A stretch of DNA of 64,000 nucleotides, taken from assembly GCF_001989995.2 (NCBI RefSeq), contig NZ_JAHGUP010000021.1, positions 1-64,000 of the forward strand, read 5' to 3'. Below the pieces are notes generated by a model. The model worked only from the letters and a program-made list of their open reading frames with translations, searched no databases and was not told where the DNA came from. Shown here piece after piece: positions 55,135 to 64,000 of this stretch. Positions within the stretch are counted from its first letter, which is position 1, and each line of letters starts with the position of its first letter. The translations under genes were made by a program, and so were the position numbers. The DNA is from Vibrio anguillarum (GTDB taxonomy: Bacteria > Pseudomonadota > Gammaproteobacteria > Enterobacterales > Vibrionaceae).

Positions 55135-56424
55135 CTATTCGCGTTCGTGTAACGGTTTAAAGTTACGCATTTTTTGACCAGTGTAAAGTTGGCGAGGACG
55201 GCCAATTTTATTATCTGGATCACTGTGCATTTCATTCCAGTGGGCAATCCAACCGATAGTGCGAGACATTGCGAAGATAACGGTAAACATAGAGATTGGA
55301 ATACCGATAGCCTTCAGAATAATACCTGAGTAGAAATCCACGTTAGGGTAGAGTTTTTTCTCAACAAAGTATTCGTCAGAAAGCGCGATGCGCTCAAGTT
55401 CCATCGCCACATCCAATAGTGGGTCCTGAATATTGAGCTCTTTGAGTACATCATGGCAAGCTTCACGCATTACCGTTGCTCGCGGATCGTAGTTTTTATA
55501 AACACGGTGACCAAAACCCATTAAACGGAATGGATCATCCTTATCTTTTGCTCTGACCACATACTCAGGAATGTTATCAACGTTGCCTATCTCTTCTAGC
55601 ATACGCAGACAGGCTTCGTTAGCACCCCCATGAGCAGGCCCCCACAACGAGGCAATGCCAGCCGCAATACAGGCAAACGGGTTAGCACCAGAAGAACCGG
55701 CAAGGCGAACCGTTGAGGTTGACGCGTTTTGTTCATGATCGGCATGCAGTGTGAAAATTTTATCCATCGCGCGTGCAACCACAGGATTCACTTCATACTC
55801 TTCACACGGCGTTGCAAACATCATGTGTAGGAAGTTCTCGGCATAGCTTAAGTCATTACGCGGGTAGATAAATGGTTGGCCGACAGAATACTTGTAGCAC
55901 ATCGCCGCCAATGTTGGCATTTTTGAGAGTAGGCGGTAAGCCGCTATTTCTCGGTGTATATCATTATTAATATCAAGTGAATCATGGTAGAACGCAGCAA
56001 GCGCTCCAACCACACCACACATTACAGCCATTGGGTGAGCGTCACGGCGGAAACCGTGGAAGAAACTTGCAATTTGCTCGTGGACCATAGTGTGACGCGT
56101 CACCGTATGTTTAAACTCTTCATATTGCTTACGATTAGGGGCTTCACCGTAAAGAAGAATATAACAAACTTCCAAGTAATCAGCGTTATTGGCTAATTGA
56201 TCAATAGGGAAGCCGCGGTGCAGTAACACCCCTTTTTCGCCATCGATATAAGTAATTTGAGATTCACAAGATGCAGTGGCAAGAAAACCAGGGTCAAAAG
56301 TGAAATATCCGTTGGCTCCTAGCTTACGAACGTCGATTACTTGTGGGCCTACAGTCCCATCCATAATCGGCAGTTCGATTGGCGCTTTCCCTTCGATATG
56401 AAGGGTCGCTTTCTTATCTGCCAT
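55135..56424 (-). CDS. gltA: Citrate synthase GltA
   Basis: 429 residues, type II hexameric citrate synthase condensing acetyl-CoA and oxaloacetate. Catalytic positions: His in the [10 protein letters not shown] segment, His in [15 protein letters not shown], and Asp in the [10 protein letters not shown] region. The N-terminal part, which in E. coli binds the allosteric inhibitor NADH, is present ([26 protein letters not shown]). GGAG precedes the start at 56424. It is divergent from sdhC, the standard gammaproteobacterial arrangement. Confidence 0.96.
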   Translation of the reverse strand: MADKKATLHIEGKAPIELPIMDGTVGPQVIDVRKLGANGYFTFDPGFLATASCESQITYIDGEKGVLLHRGFPIDQLANNADYLEVCYILLYGEAPNRKQYEEFKHTVTRHTMVHEQIASFFHGFRRDAHPMAVMCGVVGALAAFYHDSLDINNDIHREIAAYRLLSKMPTLAAMCYKYSVGQPFIYPRNDLSYAENFLHMMFATPCEEYEVNPVVARAMDKIFTLHADHEQNASTSTVRLAGSSGANPFACIAAGIASLWGPAHGGANEACLRMLEEIGNVDNIPEYVVRAKDKDDPFRLMGFGHRVYKNYDPRATVMREACHDVLKELNIQDPLLDVAMELERIALSDEYFVEKKLYPNVDFYSGIILKAIGIPISMFTVIFAMSRTIGWIAHWNEMHSDPDNKIGRPRQLYTGQKMRNFKPLHERE

Positions 56425-56820
56425 AACAATCTCCTTTGTTTATTATTTAATCCGTCCAGGATGTTTGTGTGACATTTTTTTACGTGTGTTCTTAATTAAA
56501 GTCAATTTTTCTCGTCTGATGTGTGCACTTGTTTTGATTTTTTATACATATAAAGTTAAAAATCTGTTCTGTGTAGCAAAAATTGTTACATCAATTGTAT
56601 TAGAATGTTGCGAGCCGTATAGTGGCACTGAAAATTTTGGTGAACACCTTATAAATAAAAGGCTAGAAACTGTATTTCAGTATTGCATTCTGTCTTTTTT
56701 GTTAACGGAATTGTTACATTTAACTGCGCGATATTAGGCTTTTTATGTTAAAATAATGTTAACTTTTATGGGTTTTACAACCAAAATTCATTTATAACTA
56801 TAAATGCTCAATGGAGCTGA
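56425..56820. promoter_or_regulatory. gltA/sdhC divergent control region
   Basis: A 396-bp, very AT-rich gene-free stretch. It must hold the promoters of gltA (minus) and sdhCDAB (plus). Several GTTA-type elements occur (56701, 56713, 56747 and 56758), as expected for ArcA control of TCA genes. No RNA gene or convincing protein frame was found. Core promoters could not be assigned with confidence. Confidence 0.6.
56747..56761 (+). promoter_or_regulatory. Candidate ArcA site upstream of sdhC
   Basis: Two GTTA elements at 56747-56750 and 56758-56761, 11 bp apart, are the direct-repeat spacing of ArcA boxes. They lie 60-74 bp before sdhC. ArcA represses sdh under low oxygen in E. coli, so repression here is inferred. 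Confidence 0.45.
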
Positions 56821-57213
56821 GTGAGCAAGCCCGTGAAAGAAAGAAAGTCAAGACCTGTTAATTTAGATTTACAGACCATTCACTTTCCGATCAGTGCGAT
56901 TGCATCCATCCTACACCGAGTGTCTGGGGTGATGATGTTCGTTGCGGTCGGAATTTTGCTGTGGTTACTCTCCCTCTCGTTAAGTTCTCCGGTAGGTTTT
57001 ATGGAAGCCAGCAACATTGTGAATGGCTTTTTCGCAAAATTTATTTTATGGGGAATTTTAACCGCGCTGTCTTACCACATTGCAGGTGGTATACGCCATT
57101 TGTTGATGGACCTGGGCCACTTTGAAGAGCTGGAGTCAGGGGCTATGAGTGCCAAAGTCGCCTTCATCGCAACAGCAGTGCTTTCAGTTTTAGCGGGAGT
57201 ATTGGTATGGTAA
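56821..57213 (+). CDS. sdhC: Succinate dehydrogenase cytochrome b556 subunit SdhC
   Basis: 130 residues with three membrane helices (about 30-52, 68-90 and 105-127). The signature RPVNLDLQTIHFPISAIASILHRVSG carries quinone-site residues, and SYHIAGGIRHLLMDLG carries a haem-ligand His. It anchors SdhAB in the inner membrane. It starts with GTG at 56821 after TGGAG. The 3' end overlaps sdhD by 7 bp. Confidence 0.95.
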   Translation: MSKPVKERKSRPVNLDLQTIHFPISAIASILHRVSGVMMFVAVGILLWLLSLSLSSPVGFMEASNIVNGFFAKFILWGILTALSYHIAGGIRHLLMDLGHFEELESGAMSAKVAFIATAVLSVLAGVLVW

Positions 57214-57554
57214 AACATGTTTCTTCTTTTGGTCGTAACGGAGTGCATGATTATCTGCTGATCCGTGCTTCTGCGATCATTATGACTCTTTATACTATCT
57301 ACCTAGTCAGCTTCTGTGCTTTCTCTGGTGATATCTCCTATGTTTCATGGACACAGTTTTTTGGTGGAACCTTTACCAAAGTCTTCACAATGCTGGCGTT
57401 AGTCTCTGTCCTTATCCATGGTTGGATCGGTTTATGGCAAGTATTAACAGATTACATTAAGTGTTCTAAATTGCGTGGTGGCCTGCAATTGGTCGTTATT
57501 GCAGTGCTCTTTGGATACTTCTTCTCTGGCTTATTTGTATTGTGGGGTGCGTAA
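57207..57554 (+). CDS. sdhD: Succinate dehydrogenase membrane anchor SdhD
   Basis: 115 residues with three membrane helices (about 18-38, 53-77 and 90-112). Conserved VHDYLLIRASAIIMTLYTIYL and the LIHGWIGLWQVLTDYIK segment, which provides the second haem histidine and quinone-site residues. It overlaps sdhC, and sdhA starts immediately after its stop. Confidence 0.95.
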   Translation: MVKHVSSFGRNGVHDYLLIRASAIIMTLYTIYLVSFCAFSGDISYVSWTQFFGGTFTKVFTMLALVSVLIHGWIGLWQVLTDYIKCSKLRGGLQLVVIAVLFGYFFSGLFVLWGA

Positions 57555-59321
57555 GTGACTATTCCAGTTCGTGAATTTGATGCCGTAGTGATCGGCGCTG
57601 GTGGTGCTGGCATGCGTGCAGCACTGCAAATTTCAGAGCAAGGTTTATCCTGTGCTCTGCTTTCTAAAGTTTTTCCAACACGTTCTCACACGGTTTCGGC
57701 TCAAGGTGGTATTACCGTTGCGTTAGGCAACGCGCATGAGGACCACTGGGAACAACATATGTATGACACGGTGAAGGGCTCCGACTATATCGGTGACCAA
57801 GATGCTATCGAGTACATGTGTAAGAATGGTCCAGAGTCGGTGATTGAACTAGAGAAAATGGGTTTGCCTTTTTCTCGTTTTGACAATGGCACCATTTATC
57901 AGCGCCCATTTGGTGGGCAATCCAAAAATTTTGGCGGTGAACAAGCGGCTCGAACCGCTGCTGCCGCTGACCGTACTGGTCACGCACTACTTCATACCTT
58001 GTATCAACAAAACATTAAATATAAGACCACTATTTTCTCTGAGTGGTACGCACTTGATTTAGTGAAAAATGAAGAGGGTGCAGTACTTGGCTGTACCGCC
58101 TTGTGTATGGAAACTGGTGAAGTTTGTTATTTCAAATCTAAAGCCACAGTATTAGCGACTGGCGGAGCTGGCCGTATCTATGCTTCAACCACCAACGCAC
58201 ACATCAATACGGGTGATGGCGTGGGCATGGCTATCCGCGCTGGCGTTCCGATGCAAGATATCGAAATGTGGCAATTCCACCCAACAGGGATTGCTGGTGC
58301 TGGCGTTCTTGTGACGGAAGGGTGTCGTGGTGAAGGTGGTTATCTTTTAAATAAAGATGGCGAACGTTTCATGGAACGTTATGCACCAAACGCGAAGGAT
58401 TTGGCTGGTCGCGATGTAGTAGCCCGCTCAATGATGATTGAGATCCGTGAAGGTCGTGGTTGCGATGGTCCATGGGGTCCGCACATCAAGCTTAAACTGG
58501 ATCACCTTGGCAAAGAAACTCTGGAATCTCGTCTGCCGGGCGTATGTGAGTTGTCACGTACGTTTGCTCACGTCGATCCAGTTAAAGAACCGATTCCAGT
58601 GATCCCAACCTGCCACTACATGATGGGAGGAGTACCGACTCAAGTTTCAGGTCAGGCGATTAAGCAAGATGCTAAAGGCGCTGATGTGGAAGTTCAAGGT
58701 TTGTTTGCGTGTGGTGAAATTGCATCAGTATCGGTGCATGGCGCGAACCGTTTGGGTGGTAACTCTCTACTGGATTTAGTGGTCTTTGGCCGAGCAACAG
58801 GCTTGCATTTGGGCGAAACGTTGAAAAAGCAAGCGGACGCAAAACCTGCCACAGAAGCGGACATTGAAAAATCGCTAGAACGTTACAACCGCTGGGAAAA
58901 CAGTACAGGTGGTGAAGATCCCGCGCAAATTCGTAAAGATTTGCAACGTTGTATGCAAAATAACTTCTCGGTGTTCCGTGAAGGTGAAGCGATGGCTAAA
59001 GGTCTTGAAGAGCTTAAAGTGATTCGTGAACGTTTGAAGAACGCACATCTTTCAGACAAGTCAACCGAGTTCAACACTCAACGGATCGAGTGTTTAGAGC
59101 TGGAAAACTTGATGGAAACAGCATTTGCTACCGCGGTTGCTGCAAATTATCGTACCGAAAGCCGTGGAGCCCACGCTCGCTTTGACTATCCTGAACGCGA
59201 TGATGCTAATTGGTTATGCCATTCAATTTACAACCCTGAGACTGAAAGCATGTCGAAGCGTAGCGTAAATATGGAACCAATTTATCGTGAAGCGTTTCCG
59301 CCTAAAGCGCGCACATACTAA
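57555..59321 (+). CDS. sdhA: Succinate dehydrogenase flavoprotein SdhA
   Basis: 588 residues. Oxidises succinate to fumarate and holds covalent FAD. The nucleotide loop is [14 protein letters not shown], the FAD-linking His45 lies in [10 protein letters not shown], and the substrate region is [21 protein letters not shown], with the catalytic Arg in the [13 protein letters not shown] to C-terminal part. It starts with GTG directly after the sdhD stop (no gap). The length is normal. Confidence 0.97.
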   Translation: MTIPVREFDAVVIGAGGAGMRAALQISEQGLSCALLSKVFPTRSHTVSAQGGITVALGNAHEDHWEQHMYDTVKGSDYIGDQDAIEYMCKNGPESVIELEKMGLPFSRFDNGTIYQRPFGGQSKNFGGEQAARTAAAADRTGHALLHTLYQQNIKYKTTIFSEWYALDLVKNEEGAVLGCTALCMETGEVCYFKSKATVLATGGAGRIYASTTNAHINTGDGVGMAIRAGVPMQDIEMWQFHPTGIAGAGVLVTEGCRGEGGYLLNKDGERFMERYAPNAKDLAGRDVVARSMMIEIREGRGCDGPWGPHIKLKLDHLGKETLESRLPGVCELSRTFAHVDPVKEPIPVIPTCHYMMGGVPTQVSGQAIKQDAKGADVEVQGLFACGEIASVSVHGANRLGGNSLLDLVVFGRATGLHLGETLKKQADAKPATEADIEKSLERYNRWENSTGGEDPAQIRKDLQRCMQNNFSVFREGEAMAKGLEELKVIRERLKNAHLSDKSTEFNTQRIECLELENLMETAFATAVAANYRTESRGAHARFDYPERDDANWLCHSIYNPETESMSKRSVNMEPIYREAFPPKARTY

Positions 59322-59336
59322 GGAGAAGGCACTATT

Positions 59337-60050
59337 ATGAAATTGAAATTCTCTTTGTATCGCTATAATCCGGACGTCGATCAAAAGCCTTACATGAAGG
59401 ATTATCTGCTTGAAGTCGAAGAGGGCTCTGACATGATGTTGTTGGATGCACTCATTTTGCTGAAAGAGCAAGATCCCACCATTGCTTTTCGTCGCTCGTG
59501 CCGTGAAGGAGTGTGTGGATCTGACGGTTTGAACATGAACGGTAAAAATGGATTAGCGTGTATTACTCCATTATCTGCGCTTTTGGCCAAAGGCACGATC
59601 GTTATTCGACCTCTGCCGGGGCTACCAGTCGTCCGTGATTTAATTGTCGATATGGCCCAGTTTTATGAAAATTACGAGAAGGTTAAACCTTATCTTGTGA
59701 CTGACGGAAACTTGCCTCCGGCTCGTGAGAACTTGCAATCACCAGAAGAGCGAGCGCATTTAGACGGTTTATATGAGTGCATTATGTGCGCTTGCTGCAC
59801 AACTTCATGCCCTTCTTTCTGGTGGAACCCGGATAAATTTATCGGCCCAGCAGGTTTGTTGGCGGCTTATCGTTGGCTAATTGACAGCCGCGATACCGCA
59901 ACAGATGAACGTTTATCTAATCTTGATGATGCTTTTAGCGTTTTTCGTTGCCATGGCATCATGAATTGTGTAAGTGTTTGTCCTAAGGGATTAAATCCGA
60001 CGAAAGCCATTGGACATATCAAATCAATGCTTGTGAACCGTTCGGTTTAA
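59337..60050 (+). CDS. sdhB: Succinate dehydrogenase iron-sulphur protein SdhB
   Basis: 237 residues. An N-terminal plant-type ferredoxin domain carries the 2Fe-2S cysteines (CREGVCGSDG, then a fourth Cys). A C-terminal domain has CIMCACCTTSCP for the 4Fe-4S cluster and CHGIMNCVSVCPKG for the 3Fe-4S cluster. It passes electrons from SdhA FAD to quinone. AAGGAGAAGG precedes the ATG at 59337. Confidence 0.97.
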   Translation: MKLKFSLYRYNPDVDQKPYMKDYLLEVEEGSDMMLLDALILLKEQDPTIAFRRSCREGVCGSDGLNMNGKNGLACITPLSALLAKGTIVIRPLPGLPVVRDLIVDMAQFYENYEKVKPYLVTDGNLPPARENLQSPEERAHLDGLYECIMCACCTTSCPSFWWNPDKFIGPAGLLAAYRWLIDSRDTATDERLSNLDDAFSVFRCHGIMNCVSVCPKGLNPTKAIGHIKSMLVNRSV

Positions 60051-60064
60051 AATGAATGAAAATT

Positions 60065-60086
60065 GCAGGTCTTCGGACCTGCCTTT
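60065..60086 (+). terminator. Hairpin between sdhB and sucA (attenuating terminator)
   Basis: GCAGGTC (60065-60071) and GACCTGC (60076-60082) around a TTCG tetraloop, followed by only four T (60084-60087). It is stable but has a short T-run, so partial termination between sdhB and sucA is likely. Confidence 0.6.
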
Positions 60087-60139
60087 TATAGCTCGGCATA
60101 GACCGAAGCAAACGTGAAAACTACTGGTTAAGGGAAAAT

Positions 60140-62950
60140 ATGCACAACGGCGTGATGAAGGCATGGCTCGAGTCTTCACACTTGGCTGGCGCCAATGCAA
60201 CTTACGTAGAGGACCTCTACGAACTGTATCTAAGTGATCCTGATCTGGTAAGTGAGGAGTGGAAACGTGTTTTTGATGGCTTGCCTGCGCAAGCTGACAA
60301 TGTGGTTGAACAGCCACATTCACGTGTCCGTGACTACTTCCGACGACTCGCGAAAGAAACAAAGCATTACAATGTCCAAGTTAGTGATCCAGATGTCGAT
60401 GCTAAGCAAGTAAGAGTCTTGCAGCTGATTAATGCTTACCGTTTTCGCGGTCATGAAGCGGCTCAACTCGACCCCCTAGGTTTATGGCAACGCCCATTAG
60501 TGGCAGAATTAGACCCAGCGTTCCACAATCTTAACGAAGGTGACTTCGAAGAAACTTTCAATGTCGGCTCTTTTGCTATCGGGCAAGAGACAATGAAATT
60601 GAAAGACATTTATCAAGCCCTCAACAAAACCTATTGCGGTTCCATCGGTGCAGAATACATGCACATTATCGACACTGAACAAAAGCGTTGGATACAACAA
60701 CGTCTTGAATCAGTCGTTGGTCAACCTTCTTTCAGCAAAGAAGAAAAACGAATTTTTCTCGAAGAATTGACAGCCGCAGAAGGACTTGAGCGTTATTTAG
60801 GCGCGAAATTCCCCGGTGCGAAACGCTTTTCTTTAGAAGGTGGCGACGCACTCATCCCAATGATGAAAGAGTTGATCCGTCATGCTGGTAGCACAGGTAT
60901 GCGTGAAGTTGTGATTGGTATGGCGCACCGTGGTCGTCTTAACATGCTCGTCAACGTCTTAGGTAAAAAACCTCAAGATCTGTTCGACGAGTTTGCGGGT
61001 AAGCATGGTGAAAGCTGGGGAACGGGTGATGTTAAATATCACCAAGGTTTCTCTGCTGACTTTGCGACACCCGGCGGTGATGTGCATCTAGCCTTAGCAT
61101 TTAACCCTTCGCATCTTGAAATTGTTAACCCAGTCGTGATTGGTTCAGTTCGTGCTCGACAAGATCGATTGGGAGATGAAGACGGTTCGACAGTGCTACC
61201 TATTTCGATTCATGGTGACTCTGCTATCGCTGGCCAAGGTGTCGTTGCCGAGACATTTAACATGTCTCAAGCGCGCGGCTATTGCGTGGGAGGGACGGTA
61301 CGTATTGTTATTAACAACCAAGTTGGTTTTACCACGTCAAACCCTCGTGATACACGCTCGACTATGTATTGTACTGACATCGCTAAGATGGTTCAGGCAC
61401 CCATTTTCCACGTCAATTCTGATGATCCAGAAGCAGTTGCTTTCGTCACCCGCATTGCACTCGATTATCGTAATGAATTTAAGCGTGATGTCGTCATTGA
61501 TCTGGTTTGTTATCGCCGTCACGGCCATAACGAAGCCGACGAGCCAAACGCAACTCAACCGCTGATGTATCAAAAGATCAAAAAGCATCCTACGCCGCGT
61601 AAGCTTTATGCCGATGTTTTGATAGAGCGTGGTGAGTTTGATATCGAGATTGCCACACAGTTAGTCAACGAATATCGTGATGCTCTGGATCATGGTGAAG
61701 TCGTGGTGAAAGAGTGGCGTCCAATGGCACTGCATTCTGTTGATTGGTCACCGTATATTGGCCATGAATGGGATATGCCATGGAATAGTAAAGTTGACCT
61801 TGAGCGTTTAAAAGAGCTGGGTAACCGAATTTGTCAGTATCCAGAAAGCCATAAACTGCAAAGTCGTGTGGATAAAATCTATACCGACCGACAAGCGATG
61901 GTTAATGGAGAGAAGCTTCTCGATTGGGGTATGGCTGAAACGCTGGCTTATGCAACCTTAGTTGATGATGGAAAGCGAATCCGCATTTCGGGGCAAGACT
62001 CTGGGCGTGGAACCTTCTTCCACCGTCACTCGGTATTGCATAACCAAAGTGACGCAAGTACCTATATTCCATTGGCGAATATCCATGATAAACAGGGTCC
62101 TTTTGAAGTATTGGATTCGGTTTTGTCGGAAGAAGCAGTGCTAGCTTTTGAATATGGCTACGCGACAGCGGAGCCGAGTGGTTTGACGATTTGGGAAGCT
62201 CAGTTTGGTGATTTCGCCAATGGAGCTCAAGTCGTGATTGACCAGTTCATCTCTTCCGGTGAACAAAAATGGGCGCGTTTGTGTGGTTTAACCATGCTGC
62301 TACCTCATGGTTATGAAGGGCAAGGCCCGGAACACTCATCAGCACGCCTAGAGCGTTATTTGCAACTGTGCGCCGAACAAAACATGCAAGTGGTGGTTCC
62401 CTCTACGCCAGCGCAGGTATACCACATGCTGCGTCGTCAGGTTATTCGTCCAATGCGTCGACCATTGATCGTTATGTCACCAAAATCGTTGCTGCGTCAC
62501 CCACTATGTATCTCAACACTGGAAGACTTGGCTGACGGATCGTTTTTGCCGGCTATCGGCGAAGTTGACGATCTCAACCCAGCGAACGTCAAACGTGTTG
62601 TGTTCTGCTCTGGTAAGGTTTACTACGACCTGCTTGAACAGCGCCGCAATAACGAACAAGGTGATGTTGCTATCGTCCGTATTGAACAGCTATATCCATT
62701 CCCGAAAGAAGAAGTGGAAGCGGTTATCGCTCAATACACTAATGTTGTTGACTATGTATGGTGCCAAGAAGAGCCTCAAAACCAAGGTGCTTGGTACAGT
62801 AGCCAACATAACTTCCGTTCTGCCATTCCAGCCGGTGCTGATCTGAAATACGCAGGTCGCCCTGCATCAGCATCACCAGCCGTTGGTTATATGTCGGTAC
62901 ACTTGAAACAACAAAAAGCGTTGGTTGAAGACGCTCTGACCCTAGCTTAA
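60140..62950 (+). CDS. sucA: 2-oxoglutarate dehydrogenase E1 component SucA
   Basis: 936 residues. Thiamine-diphosphate-dependent decarboxylase of the 2-oxoglutarate dehydrogenase complex. N-terminal helix region (about 1-90), then the ThDP fold with GMAHRGRLNMLVNVLGK and the DLVCYRRHGHNEADEPNATQ cofactor region, and the C-terminal transketolase-like domain (about 590-930). The N-terminal stretch YVEDLYELYLSDPDLVSEEWKRVFDGL is the E2-binding part. AAGGGA 6 nt before the ATG at 60140. sucB follows 30 bp later. Confidence 0.97.
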   Translation: MHNGVMKAWLESSHLAGANATYVEDLYELYLSDPDLVSEEWKRVFDGLPAQADNVVEQPHSRVRDYFRRLAKETKHYNVQVSDPDVDAKQVRVLQLINAYRFRGHEAAQLDPLGLWQRPLVAELDPAFHNLNEGDFEETFNVGSFAIGQETMKLKDIYQALNKTYCGSIGAEYMHIIDTEQKRWIQQRLESVVGQPSFSKEEKRIFLEELTAAEGLERYLGAKFPGAKRFSLEGGDALIPMMKELIRHAGSTGMREVVIGMAHRGRLNMLVNVLGKKPQDLFDEFAGKHGESWGTGDVKYHQGFSADFATPGGDVHLALAFNPSHLEIVNPVVIGSVRARQDRLGDEDGSTVLPISIHGDSAIAGQGVVAETFNMSQARGYCVGGTVRIVINNQVGFTTSNPRDTRSTMYCTDIAKMVQAPIFHVNSDDPEAVAFVTRIALDYRNEFKRDVVIDLVCYRRHGHNEADEPNATQPLMYQKIKKHPTPRKLYADVLIERGEFDIEIATQLVNEYRDALDHGEVVVKEWRPMALHSVDWSPYIGHEWDMPWNSKVDLERLKELGNRICQYPESHKLQSRVDKIYTDRQAMVNGEKLLDWGMAETLAYATLVDDGKRIRISGQDSGRGTFFHRHSVLHNQSDASTYIPLANIHDKQGPFEVLDSVLSEEAVLAFEYGYATAEPSGLTIWEAQFGDFANGAQVVIDQFISSGEQKWARLCGLTMLLPHGYEGQGPEHSSARLERYLQLCAEQNMQVVVPSTPAQVYHMLRRQVIRPMRRPLIVMSPKSLLRHPLCISTLEDLADGSFLPAIGEVDDLNPANVKRVVFCSGKVYYDLLEQRRNNEQGDVAIVRIEQLYPFPKEEVEAVIAQYTNVVDYVWCQEEPQNQGAWYSSQHNFRSAIPAGADLKYAGRPASASPAVGYMSVHLKQQKALVEDALTLA

Positions 62951-62980
62951 CGAACTAGAAGTAAAAGGAAGACACAGATT

Positions 62981-64000
62981 ATGACAATTGAAATTCTGGT
63001 TCCAGATCTACCTGAATCAGTTGCTGATGCAACAGTCGCGACATGGCATAAAAAGCCAGGTGAAGCCGTCGCTCGTGATGAAGTACTCGTTGAGATTGAA
63101 ACTGATAAAGTAATTCTTGAAGTGCCAGCGCCTGAGGCGGGTGTTCTCGAAGCCATTATCGAGCAAGAAGGTGCGACGGTGCTTTCGAAACAGTTATTGG
63201 CGAAATTGAAACCTGGTGCCGTTGCAGGTGAACCGACGAAAGATACCACCAACGATACAGAGCCGTCTCCTGATAAACGCCACAAAGCCACACTGACAGA
63301 CGAAACGAATGATGCGCTTAGCCCTGCGGTACGCCGTTTACTCGCCGAGCATGGTTTGGAAGCAAGCCAAGTGAAAGGCTCTGGTGTGGGTGGACGTATC
63401 ACGCGTGAAGATATTGATGCTCATCTAGCAGCCGCAAAATCAGCGTCAGCAGTTGCTCCAAGTCAACCTGAGCCTGTCGTTGCGATGGCGCGCAGTGAAA
63501 AACGTGTACCGATGACGCGTTTGCGTAAACGTGTTGCGGAGCGCCTGCTTGAGGCAAAAAATAGCACGGCGATGTTGACGACGTTTAATGAAGTTAACAT
63601 GAAGCCTATCATGGATCTGCGTAAGCAATATCAAGGTCTGTTTGAAGAGAAACACGGTATTCGTTTAGGCTTTATGTCTTTCTACGTGAAAGCGGTAACA
63701 GAAGCGTTAAAGCGTTACCCAGAAGTGAATGCATCTATTGATGGCCAAGATATTGTGTATCACAGCTATTTTGATATTAGTATGGCAGTTTCAACGCCTC
63801 GTGGCTTAGTGACTCCGGTTCTTAAAGATTGCGATACGCTAAGCCTTGCCGAAATTGAGAAGGGCATCAAAGAGCTTGCACTCAAAGGAAGAGATGGCAA
63901 ATTGACGGTTGAAGAACTGACTGGCGGTAATTTCACGATTACGAATGGCGGTGTGTTTGGATCGTTAATGTCAACACCGATCATCAATCCGCCGCAAGCG
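62981..64000 (+). CDS. sucB: Dihydrolipoyl succinyltransferase SucB (partial, runs off the window)
   Basis: The first 340 codons of the E2 core of the 2-oxoglutarate dehydrogenase complex, with no stop before the window ends. A lipoyl domain (about 2-78) has the lipoylated Lys43 in EIETDKVILEV. A linker is followed by the E3-binding domain (about 108-143, SPAVRRLLAEHGLEASQVKG), then the start of the catalytic acetyltransferase-type domain (from about 170). AAAGGAAG precedes the ATG at 62981. Confidence 0.96.
   Translation, partial: MTIEILVPDLPESVADATVATWHKKPGEAVARDEVLVEIETDKVILEVPAPEAGVLEAIIEQEGATVLSKQLLAKLKPGAVAGEPTKDTTNDTEPSPDKRHKATLTDETNDALSPAVRRLLAEHGLEASQVKGSGVGGRITREDIDAHLAAAKSASAVAPSQPEPVVAMARSEKRVPMTRLRKRVAERLLEAKNSTAMLTTFNEVNMKPIMDLRKQYQGLFEEKHGIRLGFMSFYVKAVTEALKRYPEVNASIDGQDIVYHSYFDISMAVSTPRGLVTPVLKDCDTLSLAEIEKGIKELALKGRDGKLTVEELTGGNFTITNGGVFGSLMSTPIINPPQA

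Noticed and set aside
56465..56737. A 90-codon plus-strand open frame in the gltA/sdhC gap
   Set aside because: AT-rich, Cys/Leu/Phe-heavy translation with no family look and no ribosome site, inside the control region of two core operons.
1..64000. CRISPR arrays, tRNA or rRNA genes, restriction or toxin-antitoxin systems
   Set aside because: No regular spacer-repeat series, no tRNA cloverleaf or rRNA sequence, and no defence gene pair was seen in the window.

Overview
The window is a stretch of gammaproteobacterial chromosome that I read as Vibrio. The basis is the polar flagellar gene order (three tandem flagellins, then flaG, fliD, flaI, fliS, flrABC, fliE to flhB), Vibrio-type protein sequences throughout, and a gene order that matches, as I recall it, the V. 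cholerae chromosome 1 block running from the dapA region through fabB, fur and seqA to sdh/sucAB. The species cannot be fixed from the sequence alone.

Layout. 1-1070: the end of an apparent integrative element carrying a tyrosine recombinase that stops before its catalytic C-terminus. It abuts bcp, whose last quarter is missing. 1063-9432: housekeeping and small conserved genes (bcp, gcvR, dapA, bamC, a DUF2897 protein, an M15 peptidase, dapE, yffB, a small winged-helix protein, DUF4156 lipoprotein, DUF2956, DUF2919, a Dyp-type peroxidase). 9499-34610: about 25 kb of polar flagellum genes, with flagellins flaE, flaD and flaB, the flaG-fliD-flaI-fliS group, the regulators flrA, flrB and flrC, then fliEFGHIJ and fliKLMNOPQR-flhB. 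Three sigma-28-type promoters precede the flagellins. Three sigma-54-type promoters precede flrB, fliE and fliK, which fits the known FlrA/sigma-54 to FlrC to FliA cascade.

34667-46356: smrB, prmB, aroC, a TRIC-type channel, epmC, yfcL, an FMN reductase, mnmC, fabB with a structured 3' UTR that is probably the sRNA FarS, pdxB-asd, and fur. 46571-55049: a DUF4442 protein, a LysR regulator divergent from a CidA/LrgA-CidB/LrgB pair, flavodoxin, a DUF2788 protein, ybfF, seqA, pgm, a DUF1853 protein and a Nif3/YbgI protein. 55135-64000: gltA divergent from sdhCDAB-sucA-sucB, the TCA-cycle block; sucB runs off the right end.

The backbone is ordinary Vibrio core genome. I did not find a clearly undescribed system. 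The points that deserve a second look are the element inserted in bcp with its paired repeats, the flaD leader with competing hairpins, the 16-bp tandem repeats at the fliJ stop codon, the NPEH variant of the FlhB cleavage motif, the internal repeat in FliD and the fabB 3' UTR RNA.
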